Below are positions 27,121 through 33,704 of a DNA stretch of 64,000 nt, piece by piece. Source of the DNA: an uncultured Sphingomonas sp. (GTDB taxonomy: Bacteria; Pseudomonadota; Alphaproteobacteria; Sphingomonadales; Sphingomonadaceae); contig NZ_CAMLDL010000011.1 in assembly GCF_946478955.1 (NCBI RefSeq), positions 1 through 64,000 of the forward strand, given 5' to 3'. Position numbers and translations under genes: made by a program. How positions within the stretch are numbered: the first letter of the stretch is position 1; the number at the start of each line of letters is the position of its first letter. Below the pieces are notes generated by a model. The model was not told the DNA's origin. It did not search any database and was given only the letters and a program-made list of their open reading frames with translations.

Positions 27121-27500
27121 GCTTGTGTTCCTTCTGGCAGGATGAAGATCGCGGCCTTGCCGCCCTTGCAGGCGGCGACCACATGGTCTGCGGTGTGGAC
27201 GGGCTGGCCGTCGCTGGTGAACGTCGGCCCTTCGTAGGGGTTGTAGCGGGCAGTGGCCCACGGAGCGTCCAAGTCCTGGAGCCCTTCCTTCCCGTCGTTC
27301 AAGGTGCCGACGACGTAGGCGTGGACGTTCTTCCGGCGCTCCCTCAGGACACGCTGGCGCCCTGCCTCGCTCACCTTGAAGGTGGCGTCCTTGAGCCACA
27401 CGTTGTCATGATGGGCGATCACTCGCCCCTTGTGCGGGCCTTCCAGCGCCTTCACGCTGAACAGCTTCCGGTGGAGATTGAAGTAGACTGCGACTTTCAT
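27117..27500 (-). CDS. small phage protein, unknown
   Basis: A 127-residue protein beginning MKVAVYFNLHRKLFSVKAL. The sequence reads as a compact beta-rich fold with KGRVIAHHDNVWL and a basic helix SEAGRQRVLRERRKNVHAYVVG, then a Gly/Lys-rich end. Many autographiviruses carry a protein with this kind of start (a short 'MKVAVYFNLH..' type), but the role is unknown. AAGGGGA precedes the ATG at 27500. The longer open frame to 27635 is an antisense-like extension over the methyltransferase-like gene and is not used. Confidence 0.7.
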   Translation of the reverse strand: MKVAVYFNLHRKLFSVKALEGPHKGRVIAHHDNVWLKDATFKVSEAGRQRVLRERRKNVHAYVVGTLNDGKEGLQDLDAPWATARYNPYEGPTFTSDGQPVHTADHVVAACKGGKAAIFILPEGTQA

Positions 27501-27511
27501 CGGGTGTCCCC

Positions 27512-28276
27512 TTAGGCTGCGAGGGTGAAGGTGAGAGGCGGGCAGTTCCAACGGAACACCGCGAGGGCGAAGCCACAGGGCGTGGCGTTCCTGATGTTCT
27601 TGGTCTTGAGCGACTTGCCGCCTAGCTTGCCCCACTGCGGCGATCCCTTGGTCACGCTGCCGTCCTTGCGGGTGTAGCTTAGGATGATGGGCTCGACCGG
27701 AGACTGCTCAGGCATCACGAAGCCGTTGCCCGTCCAGAGGCACGTCCGCTTCGTGTAGGCATCGCGGGCCGGAATGTACTCGGGCCACAGCGGGTGGCTG
27801 TGATCCTCCGGCAGGTATCCGCCGTAGTCGCATGGGTTGAACGTGTGGTCAGGCTTGCGCCACATCGTGGCGAGTACCGACACAGGGTTCTCGACTAGGT
27901 ACGGCGCGTTCAGTGCGAACGCTGCGACCTCGACCTCCTTTGCCATGGCGACTGCGTCATGTTGGAACATGGGGTTGGCGGCGCGCTTGCTGGCAAAGTG
28001 GCGGGCTCCGCTCACTGCCAGATCGGTGCAAGGCGGGAAGCCGAACACGAACGCCACGTTGCTGCGGGCATGGGTGCTGACGATCCGGTACCAATCCCCG
28101 CTGCCCCTCGACAGGTCGGCGTGAACGTAGCTGATCGAGCCGAAGCCGACACGCTCACGGCGCAGGCCTTCGTGCTGCAGATCGTAGCAGTAGACGTCGA
28201 AGCCTGCCTCTGCCCACGGACGGACGGCGATTGCGGTGTAGTCGAAGAACGAAATCACGATTGGACGATTGGTCAT
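27512..28276 (-). CDS. DNA cytosine-C5 methyltransferase-like protein
   Basis: A 254-residue protein with features of a C5-cytosine methyltransferase. GFPPCTDLAVSG resembles motif IV (Pro-Cys nucleophile) and VENPVSVL motif VI. The N-terminus (ISFFDYTAIAVRPWAEAGFD) replaces the usual FxGxG cofactor loop by a related but degenerate form. No clear target-recognition domain is seen, and no restriction enzyme gene lies beside it. It sits in the early cluster, where T7 carries anti-restriction genes, so protection of phage DNA is a reasonable inference. Activity is not certain. Confidence 0.6.
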   Translation of the reverse strand: MTNRPIVISFFDYTAIAVRPWAEAGFDVYCYDLQHEGLRRERVGFGSISYVHADLSRGSGDWYRIVSTHARSNVAFVFGFPPCTDLAVSGARHFASKRAANPMFQHDAVAMAKEVEVAAFALNAPYLVENPVSVLATMWRKPDHTFNPCDYGGYLPEDHSHPLWPEYIPARDAYTKRTCLWTGNGFVMPEQSPVEPIILSYTRKDGSVTKGSPQWGKLGGKSLKTKNIRNATPCGFALAVFRWNCPPLTFTLAA

Positions 28277-28285
28277 GGTAAAGTG

Positions 28286-28638
28286 CCTTTCAGGTTAATC
28301 GATGGGTTAGAGCGCAGCGGCGCGGAAGGCAGGGATCGTGCGTTCGATCATTTCGACCTCGCCTATGCTTTCGGCTGCTAGGAATAGGATCGCCCGCTTG
28401 TGGAGTGCGCTGCCGCCGAGCGCGGCGCGGTGGACGTGACGCCATGCGTCGTCGTCTCCATCGAACTGTTGGGCCTCGTCCCACCGCTGCAGCTGGTAGG
28501 GCGAATGCCCGTCGTCATTCTGCGACGATCCGTCAGCAAAGAAGATGCCCCACCCCTCGACGCGGTGGAGGTCTTGGTCGGCGGCGGTCAGCGAAATGGC
28601 ATTGGTCATGGTAATGTTCCTTTCAGGTTAATCGATGG
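28286..28638. repeat. 20-bp repeat in two gene leaders
   Basis: CCTTTCAGGTTAATCGATGG occurs at 28286-28305 and again at 28619-28638. On the minus strand each copy ends 9-10 nt before an ATG and supplies the AAAGG ribosome site of the gene that follows. Shorter relatives (CCTTTCAG) precede the genes at 28865, 29092 and 30869, so a standard leader seems to have been copied between early and late small genes. Confidence 0.7.
28307..28609 (-). CDS. small phage protein, unknown
   Basis: A 100-residue protein, MTNAISLTAADQDLHRVEGW at the start, not recognised. It is acidic with a Trp/His-containing middle (DDDAWRHVHRAALGG) and a helical end (IGEVEMIERTIPAFRAAAL). The AAAGGAAC ribosome site is in the copied 20-bp leader. 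Early gene cluster, between the methyltransferase-like gene and the 73-residue gene. Confidence 0.6.
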   Translation of the reverse strand: MTNAISLTAADQDLHRVEGWGIFFADGSSQNDDGHSPYQLQRWDEAQQFDGDDDAWRHVHRAALGGSALHKRAILFLAAESIGEVEMIERTIPAFRAAAL

Positions 28639-28643
28639 ATTGA

Positions 28644-28865
28644 TCAGGCGTTGACGATCAGGGCGAAGCGCTTTGCCCCCCAAGTCAGGTCGAACGGCTG
28701 GTCGCTGAAGAGAAGGTCTTTCGCATCGAACACAAGGTCGTGATCCTCGCCAAACTGTTCGGCTAGGAAGTCCGCGAGATTGGCCTTGGCTTCCGCGTAG
28801 GTGTCGGCCACCTCGGTGCGATCGGTCTCGCCGTTGATGCTGGAAATGATTGTGTAGCGGTGCAT
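28644..28865 (-). CDS. small phage protein, unknown
   Basis: A 73-residue protein (MHRYTIISSINGETDRTEVA..). Two short beta strands, an amphipathic helix (TYAEAKANLADFLAEQFG) and a closing strand (RFALIVNA) suggest a small alpha/beta domain. No known family. It has an AAAGG site and follows a 38-residue membrane peptide gene whose stop lies 3 bp before its start. Confidence 0.6.
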   Translation of the reverse strand: MHRYTIISSINGETDRTEVADTYAEAKANLADFLAEQFGEDHDLVFDAKDLLFSDQPFDLTWGAKRFALIVNA

Positions 28866-28868
28866 GGT

Positions 28869-28985
28869 TCAGCCTTTCAGAGCGCGGATGATGTTCGGCA
28901 GGTTCGGGCCGATGGTGCTGATGATCACGATGCAGGCGCCGAAGATCATCACGACCGACGCCACGTTGGACAGGACGTGGGTCAT
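28869..28985 (-). CDS. 38-residue membrane peptide
   Basis: A very short gene: ATG 28985 overlaps the stop of the preceding gene as ATGA and the frame ends at 28869. The product has a single hydrophobic helix (VASVVMIFGACIVIISTIG) followed by a basic tail (NIIRALKG). The coupling on both sides and the clean helix argue that it is real. Function unknown; early membrane peptides of T7-like phages can disturb host membrane functions. Confidence 0.55.
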   Translation of the reverse strand: MTHVLSNVASVVMIFGACIVIISTIGPNLPNIIRALKG

Positions 28986-29092
28986 GCGTCTTGCTCCAGG
29001 AGTTCCTGTCCCTGCGGCAAGCCGAGAAGTTCTGCGGCATCGTCCTCAGTGAGGCAGGCGGCGTCGTCGTTCAGGTCGAGATAGTCAAACAT
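28982..29092 (-). CDS. 36-residue acidic phage peptide
   Basis: ATG 29092 is preceded by GAAAGGAAC; the frame ends at 28982 and overlaps the next start. The product is strongly acidic (MFDYLDLNDDAACLTEDDAA, 36 residues in all). Small acidic early proteins of T7-like phages often bind host enzymes, but nothing specific can be said here. Confidence 0.55.
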   Translation of the reverse strand: MFDYLDLNDDAACLTEDDAAELLGLPQGQELLEQDA

Positions 29093-29163
29093 GGTGTGTT
29101 CCTTTCAGGGTGTCCGCGATGGTGCGGTTAGACGGGCCGGATCGACCAGCCCGTCAGAGCGCA

Positions 29164-29292
29164 TCACTCGTCGCCTTGCTGGCGACCTTTCAGGAGAGCA
29201 TGGATCAGGGTCGCTTCGCGCTGCCTCACTCGGGGCGTGTTCCGGACAGACTGGATAGCCTTGTCGACCGCCTCGCGGTTGTAGCGGCTCAC
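29164..29292 (-). CDS. 42-residue phage protein
   Basis: GTG 29292 overlaps the stop of the upstream gene (GTGA), and the frame closes at 29164. The product is basic and helical (SRYNREAVDKAIQSVR at the N-terminus, then RQREATLIHALLKG). Codon use is like its neighbours. Unknown function; second gene of the early cluster. Confidence 0.5.
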   Translation of the reverse strand: MSRYNREAVDKAIQSVRNTPRVRQREATLIHALLKGRQQGDE

Positions 29293-29570
29293 CACCCTTC
29301 CCTTCCCAAGTAGTCGAGACAGGCGACGGCATCCAAAGGCGTCTCAGGGCACACGTCCCCGACCGCCTCGACGGCATCACAGGGCGCCGGAAAGTGATCC
29401 TCTTCCATCGCTGAGAACGTCAGGCGATCAGGCCCACAGGCAAAGCCGATCAGGCGATGCGTATCAGCAGGCGGCTCTGCCTCTCCCGCCAGATGCAGGA
29501 TCGCAGTCGCATAGCCGTACTTGGCGCCCTTGGCAGTCTTGGGATTTCCGATGGTCAAAAGTTTGGTCAT
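29289..29570 (-). CDS. first early phage gene, unknown
   Basis: A 93-residue protein starting MTKLLTIGNPKTAKG, with AAGGAG 8 nt before ATG 29570 (a GTG three codons upstream is less well placed). The sequence contains YGYATAILHLAG and a Cys-containing acidic C-terminal half (CDAVEAVGDVCPETPLDAV). It is the gene nearest to the predicted early promoter, behind a leader of about 360 nt. T7-like phages often open with a protein of this kind; function unknown. Confidence 0.65.
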   Translation of the reverse strand: MTKLLTIGNPKTAKGAKYGYATAILHLAGEAEPPADTHRLIGFACGPDRLTFSAMEEDHFPAPCDAVEAVGDVCPETPLDAVACLDYLGREGW

Positions 29571-29937
29571 GGCACTCACTCCTTCACGTTAATAGAACAG
29601 TCGGTTGGCAGTTATCGGAGAGGCCGAGCATTGCGCCCTGCCTCTCGGAAAACTGGCAGGGCATTGCTAGTGCCCTGCTGACAGAGCCCGACGTATCCGC
29701 CGTCCCTGCCTCTTCTAGTTTTCTAGGGCGCCGCTCCGATCCTACAGTCGGCGCGCCCTTGCATTTTCAGAGGCTCGGATATGGACGCTTCCAGCGTTCG
29801 TCCCTGCCTAATCACGGTCTCTGTGGTTCGCGCCCTAGCTTCGTAGGGTCACGCCATTGTTTTCCGCCCTCTTCACTATGCTTGGCCGGAGAGGGTTGGC
29901 CGTACCGGAGAGGCTGGTTGGCCGCTCCGATGCCCTC

Positions 29938-29966
29938 TTTAGACAGAAGGATGATCTTCACGTCAA
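29938..29966 (-). promoter_or_regulatory. early leftward promoter, sigma70 type
   Basis: On the minus strand TTGACG (29966-29961) and TCTAAA (29943-29938) are separated by 17 nt. The -35 matches five of six consensus bases, the -10 four of six. It faces the early gene cluster and lies in the place where T7 has its host-dependent early promoters. Confidence 0.5.
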
Positions 29967-29986
29967 CAAGATAATTCCAGATTTAG

Positions 29987-30032
29987 AAATAAAAATGCAT
30001 TTATGGGAGTTTTCCGCCAAATAAAAATGCAT
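29987..30032. repeat. AT-rich direct repeat
   Basis: AAATAAAAATGCAT occurs at 29987-30000 and 30019-30032 with a 32-bp period. It lies immediately upstream of the early promoter and could act as an UP-like or protein-binding element; its AT content is unlike the surrounding GC-rich sequence. Confidence 0.7.
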
Positions 30033-30063
30033 CTTTTTGCGCTCTCCGCCCCATTTCCCCATA

Positions 30064-30279
30064 GGATCGCCCATAGGATCGCCGTCGGATCGCCCATAGG
30101 ATCGCCATGGGATCGCCCATAGGATCGCCGCCATAAGCTACAGCTTATGCCAGCGCGGGCATCCTATAAGCTGTAGCTTATGCCGTCCCCAGGATCGCCG
30201 TCGGATCGCCTTAGGTGCGCTGATTGATCACCCCATGCCATGGCCTAGCGGATCGCCCTAGGTGCGCTGCAGGATCGCC
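30064..30279. repeat. array of ten GGATCGCC units
   Basis: Ten copies of GGATCGCC, most preceded by CATA or GTC, are scattered at irregular spacing from 30064 to 30279 and interrupted by two palindromes. Several copies run into (C/T)TAGGTGCGC. Irregular spacing and short unit exclude a CRISPR. Comparable short-repeat arrays flank the terminal repeats of T7 DNA. Confidence 0.85.
30132..30182. repeat. paired palindromes able to form a cruciform
   Basis: CATAAGCTACAGCTTATG (30132-30149) and TATAAGCTGTAGCTTATG (30165-30182) are each near-perfect palindromes and also inverted copies of each other, 15 bp apart. Each can fold alone or both can form one long stem. They sit inside the GGATCGCC array. 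Confidence 0.85.
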
Positions 30280-30622
30280 CTAGGTGCCATAGTGGCGACG
30301 AAGCAAAAGCAGGGCAAGACGGAAGCGAAGGGAGAACACACGCGCATCACGCGCCTGGAGCGCGCGTAGTACGTAGTCCCGTCTCCCTAGGTGCGCTTGG
30401 CGTGGCGCTTGGCGCAAGCTGTGGGAATAGATTGGCAGTTTTCCGCCATTGCCTTTGATCGTGCCACCCTATCGCGCCACGCTAGAGCCCCTCAGGCATA
30501 GGCTAGAGAGCTAGAGGGGAAGCGCCTGCCAGTGCCCCTCAGGGCCACCCCGTAGGGGGGAGACCCCAAACCTCGGGGAGCGATATGCCACTCCGGATTT
30601 TTGGCCCAAAACTAACCGACTT

Positions 30623-30648
30623 CAATTACCCCCGACCTTTGGAGGGTG
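30623..30648 (+). promoter_or_regulatory. phage RNA polymerase promoter copy D (inverted)
   Basis: Contains CAATTACCCCCGACC, then TTTGG and AGGG, on the plus strand. It is identical to copy A over 21 bp starting at AATTACC, and both are followed by TTAGGTGTATC further down. Unlike the other three copies it points to the right, against all phage genes, into the 37-residue gene and the large terminase. A small stem CCTTAG/CTAAGG lies just after it. Confidence 0.7.
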
Positions 30649-30711
30649 GGATATACCTTAGGTGTATCCCTAAGGTGGCCCTGCAGTTTTCTTCAGGAGA
30701 ATATGAGGAGG

Positions 30712-30927
30712 ATGGTGGGTGAGGTGGAAGGTACACACCTCCCACCCCATCCCCATCAGTGGCTCCAAGCGGAGATTACGATTGCAGCGAGAGCGCCGAG
30801 GGCTAGGATGCCCCCGCCGATCACCGCCAGTACCGTCAGGACAATCCCGACGACAGCAGCAACGGTCATATTAAGTTCCTTTCAGGGAATGGTGGGTGAG
30901 GCGGAGGATACCATCCCCCACCCCACT
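30712..30927. repeat. duplicated hairpin flanking a 37-residue gene
   Basis: ATGGTGGGTGAGG occurs at 30712-30724 and 30889-30901. Each copy is followed within about 20 nt by CCCACCCCA, so both form a stem GGTGGG/CCCACC. They bracket the small membrane gene and may serve as RNA processing or weak termination sites. Confidence 0.65.
30756..30869 (-). CDS. 37-residue membrane peptide after terminase
   Basis: ATG 30869 has a GAAAGGAAC ribosome site; the stop is at 30756. The product is almost entirely one hydrophobic helix (VVGIVLTVLAVIGGGILALG) with a short SAWSH end. It is the last gene of the late operon, in the place of T7 genes 19.2-19.5. It could be a holin-like or small inner-membrane peptide; no family is recognised. 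Confidence 0.6.
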   Translation of the reverse strand: MTVAAVVGIVLTVLAVIGGGILALGALAAIVISAWSH

Positions 30928-30959
30928 CCTTTAGGCACACCGGCTTGTGTACCTCGGGA

Positions 30960-32687
30960 TCACCTCCGGCCCCTTCCTGTGGGCCTTCCTCGTCCCCTGT
31001 GAGCGGCAATGCCTCGGGGAGATTGGGTGAAGCTCTTGCCGACTGCCCAGCTGAAGTAGCGGGCCTCGTTCTCGGCTTCAACCTTGGCTAGGCGATCTGC
31101 CTCTGCCTTTTTCGCGTCAGCGTTCAGGTACTCGACCCAGTGACCGACACCCATCGCCAACACGTCGGCCATATCGTCGTGCTTGAGGGCACCACGGGCC
31201 GAGGTCATGTGGGTGATCTGGAAGATACCTGAGTGGGTCGCAGGTTGCTTCAGGTCAGCCCTGAGGACGTTGGTGTCCATGACCAGGCGGTGCTGCTTCA
31301 TGACGGGCTCTAGGGCACCAATGATCCGCAGCTCCTTCTGTCCGACCGATCGCTTGCCTTCGACCCGACAGGGCCGGATGGCGTTGACGTAAGGTTCGAG
31401 CAGCTTGCCGAACATACCGTCACCGAAGTTGTCCTCGGGGACGATGATGTTCACCTCATGGCGAGCAGCGATAGCTGCCAGCTCGGAGAGGGTCGTGGGC
31501 GAGTAGCCCTCTTGGAAGCCTCCCCACGCGACCACGAAGATGTACCCAGCGAGGAACTTGGTGACCACGTAGGTGGTCCTGTCGCGTCCTCGTCCGGAGG
31601 GATCGATGTGCATCGCAGCGCCAGTGAAGGCGAGGAAGTCGGGAGACGTGAACATCGGCCTGAAGAGCCGGTCTCCGTCGAACCCAAGGTTCTCCATGTC
31701 CTTGATCGCCAGCTCGGGGCTGGAGCCCCACACAAGGCGCGCAGAGGCGATCTTGCTGTCGACGTCGGTGACGATCAGATCCCTCGTCTTGAGGGGATAC
31801 CGCTCGGCGTCCGACAGGGTCGTGTCGAGCATGAACTGCAGGAGGAAGCCAGCAGCCTTGTACTCGTTCTCTCGCTCCATGAGATCGAGGTCGTTGAACC
31901 GCGCAGGGTCCGTAGGAGCGCCACCGAGGGTGGACCCTTGGGGCTTGCACAGGTCAGGATTGGCTTCGATGTCGGCCAGGAGCATGGGGGCTAGGTGCCC
32001 CTGATAGTTCGCCAGCTTGTCCGCGAGGGGATACCGAGCTGGCCAGATGCGGACTTCGTAGCCCTTGTCGGGGAGCCCACGGTAGACCGATTGCTCAGTC
32101 TGAGGGGTCCCGAGGTAGACGACTTCGCCGTCCTTCTTGAGCAGCGCGGCGTACTCGGCAGTCTTGGCCGAGAGCTTCTCACGCATGGTTTCCGTCTCGG
32201 AGTTCTTCACCACCTCGACGTCGTCGGAGATGATGATGTCACCGCGTGAGCCGGTGAGCTGGCCGGTGATGCCGACAGCTTTAACCGAGGGAGACTTGTC
32301 GGGCTTCGCGGGGCCCACGTCGAACGCTAGGGCGCTGTTGCGCTGGTCCGGACGTGCAGCCAGCTCGCCCCACAGCTCGTCGCCTTCGGGGTGGTAGATG
32401 ATCTGCTTGATGAACCCCGCGACTTCCGTCGCGAAGTCTTGGTTGGCGGAGACGATGACGATCTTGAGGTCGGGGTTCTTCCAGAGCCTCCAGACCACGT
32501 AGGCGGCGGTGAGGAAGGTCTTGCCGACACCACGGAACGCCTGAATGAAACGACGCTTGGGACCTCCTTCGAGGAACTTACCAATGTCGAGCTGTACGCG
32601 GGTGGGCTGCGGCAGGAGCAGCAGCCTCGTCCACACGTACCAGAGGAACTTCAAGAAGCTCCCCTGGAGTATCGTGCGGGAGTCCAT
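30960..32687 (-). CDS. terminase large subunit (T7 gp19-like)
   Basis: DNA packaging motor, 575 residues. The ATPase P-loop is AFRGVGKT (residues 50-57) and the Walker B Asp pair lies in GDIIISDDVEVV. The RNase H-like nuclease has acidic residues in MHIDPSGRGRDRT, IIVPEDNFGDG and KHDDMADVLAMG. The end is basic and Gly/Arg-rich (HRGRGRPTGRGRR). It follows the small subunit gene with a one-base overlap. T7-type terminases cut concatemers and duplicate the terminal repeat, fitting the repeat region next to it. Confidence 0.95.
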   Translation of the reverse strand: MDSRTILQGSFLKFLWYVWTRLLLLPQPTRVQLDIGKFLEGGPKRRFIQAFRGVGKTFLTAAYVVWRLWKNPDLKIVIVSANQDFATEVAGFIKQIIYHPEGDELWGELAARPDQRNSALAFDVGPAKPDKSPSVKAVGITGQLTGSRGDIIISDDVEVVKNSETETMREKLSAKTAEYAALLKKDGEVVYLGTPQTEQSVYRGLPDKGYEVRIWPARYPLADKLANYQGHLAPMLLADIEANPDLCKPQGSTLGGAPTDPARFNDLDLMERENEYKAAGFLLQFMLDTTLSDAERYPLKTRDLIVTDVDSKIASARLVWGSSPELAIKDMENLGFDGDRLFRPMFTSPDFLAFTGAAMHIDPSGRGRDRTTYVVTKFLAGYIFVVAWGGFQEGYSPTTLSELAAIAARHEVNIIVPEDNFGDGMFGKLLEPYVNAIRPCRVEGKRSVGQKELRIIGALEPVMKQHRLVMDTNVLRADLKQPATHSGIFQITHMTSARGALKHDDMADVLAMGVGHWVEYLNADAKKAEADRLAKVEAENEARYFSWAVGKSFTQSPRGIAAHRGRGRPTGRGRR

Positions 32688-32953
32688 TAGTTCAGGCGCA
32701 TGGCCTCTTGATCGAGATCGAGGTCAGCCAACTGGCCAGCCAAGTGGTCGACCTTCTTGTTCGCCTTCGGTGCGTCGATGCCGTTGTCCTTGAGGAACTT
32801 CAGGCACTTGTCGATCAACTGAGGGTTGAGCGGGACGCGCTTCTCGGGGTCCTCATGCCCCGCCAGCTCGATTGCTCGGGCCAGCTCTTCGGACAGACCA
32901 GTGGCCACTAGGCCATGGATCATGTCCATGAGGTCGCTGTTGGCGCGGCTCAT
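32687..32953 (-). CDS. terminase small subunit (T7 gp18-like)
   Basis: An 88-residue, mostly helical protein (MSRANSDLMDMIHGLVATGL..) with the T7 gp18 pattern: an N-terminal helix with LSEELARAIELAG, a middle with PLNPQLIDKCLKFLKDNGID and an acidic end. It recognises phage DNA and starts packaging with the large subunit, whose gene overlaps its stop by one base. Order holin, small subunit, large subunit is exactly that of T7. Confidence 0.9.
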   Translation of the reverse strand: MSRANSDLMDMIHGLVATGLSEELARAIELAGHEDPEKRVPLNPQLIDKCLKFLKDNGIDAPKANKKVDHLAGQLADLDLDQEAMRLN

Positions 32954-33169
32954 TTACTTTCCCTTCTGGGCTTCGAGACGGATGACGACCTCGCGGGTCT
33001 CCTTCACGTCCTTCTGGATTTCCGGCAGGGCGCGCATCGCAGCTTCGAGCTGGACGTCCTGTCGGGCGTTATCGATCTTCGAGGAGACGACGGTCGCACC
33101 CGTCGCTAGGAGAGCGGCTGTCGCGGCGGCTTGGATCAGGTGATCCTTCAGTCCGCTCAAGGCGCTCAC
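32954..33169 (-). CDS. gp17.5-position holin candidate
   Basis: A 71-residue protein with an N-terminal hydrophobic stretch (LIQAAATAALLATGATVV) and a charged coiled-coil-like C-terminal half (ALPEIQKDVKETREVVIRLEAQKGK). T7 has its holin gp17.5 at this place, directly before the small terminase. The single short helix makes it a class III-like or atypical holin; an accessory or spanin-like role is also possible. The stop lies next to the terminase start. Confidence 0.6.
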   Translation of the reverse strand: MSALSGLKDHLIQAAATAALLATGATVVSSKIDNARQDVQLEAAMRALPEIQKDVKETREVVIRLEAQKGK

Positions 33170-33266
33170 GTCGGAGCCCCCTGCCGATTAGCAAGGCGCG
33201 CAGACGGGCCTGCTTTGGTGAAAGCATAGTTCATTTTTGATCCTGATAGGTTGTGTGCCGGTGTGG

Positions 33267-33704
33267 TTAAGCACCCCCGCCACTGCTCTCGGCAGATAGG
33301 CTAAGGGTCCACGTACCGATGATGGGGCCAGCGGCGCTGCCCGTGCGGGCGTTGACCGTGAAGATGCCGGAGCGCGCCGAACCTGCGGCAGCGCCCGGGG
33401 TGACGGTCGCAGTGAACGACGTTCCCGACAGACCGGAGGTCGGGGAGCCAGTGCCGGTGCCGGTGCGCGTCCACGTCCAGTAGACCGCGCCGATGAGCGA
33501 GGTGATCGTGAGCGAGGCAGCTTGGTCGACCTTGCTGTCGTCGTAGGACCCGGGGGGAGGACTGAACTGGGCGGCAGTGAAGGACTGCTTCCACGTCGCA
33601 CCGTCTTTGACCCAGACTTCGAGTACAGGCTTCCAAGTGGAGCCGTCTTTGACGTGAGGGGTCGCAGTTGCCCACGACCCCCCGTTCTTAACATGAAGTG
33701 TCAT
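33267..33704 (-). CDS. tail-associated protein with VKDGxxW repeats
   Basis: A 145-residue protein. Three tandem copies of a short repeat (VKNGGSWATAT, VKDGSTWKPV, VKDGATWKQSF) open the sequence, then an Ig-like beta domain follows with SGTSFTATVTPG and GIFTVNARTG. Such proteins are common at the distal end of phage tails. ATG 33704 overlaps the stop of the 610-residue tail fibre (ATGA). A 97-bp gap without a gene follows before the holin candidate. Confidence 0.7.
   Translation of the reverse strand: MTLHVKNGGSWATATPHVKDGSTWKPVLEVWVKDGATWKQSFTAAQFSPPPGSYDDSKVDQAASLTITSLIGAVYWTWTRTGTGTGSPTSGLSGTSFTATVTPGAAAGSARSGIFTVNARTGSAAGPIIGTWTLSLSAESSGGGA

Larger units (their letters stand above)
29592..30622. 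other. 1 kb non-coding region: early leader, promoter and probable virion end region
   Basis: No convincing gene on either strand. It holds, from left to right, a hairpin-rich leader (29592-29930) with a competing set GCCCTGCC (29635-29642), GGCAGGGC (29655-29662) and GCCCTGC (29672-29678), a leftward promoter, two AT-rich repeats, ten GGATCGCC units, two palindromes, four (C/T)TAGGTGC units up to about 30395, and hairpins around 30480-30580. GTTTTCCGCC occurs at 29859, 30009 and 30438. In T7 the terminal repeats and flanking short-repeat arrays lie between terminase and early genes, so the virion ends are expected here. Confidence 0.65.

Noticed and set aside
27512..28276. Restriction-modification system
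   Set aside because: No endonuclease or specificity subunit is found beside the methyltransferase-like gene.
30064..30279. Repeat array looked at as a CRISPR
   Set aside because: The unit is only 8 bp, spacing is irregular from about 7 to over 60 bp, and no cas gene is near.
30646..31002. Plus-strand frame behind the inverted promoter copy
   Set aside because: Tempting as the target of copy D, but the sequence is low in complexity, has no ribosome site and overlaps the membrane peptide and terminase genes.
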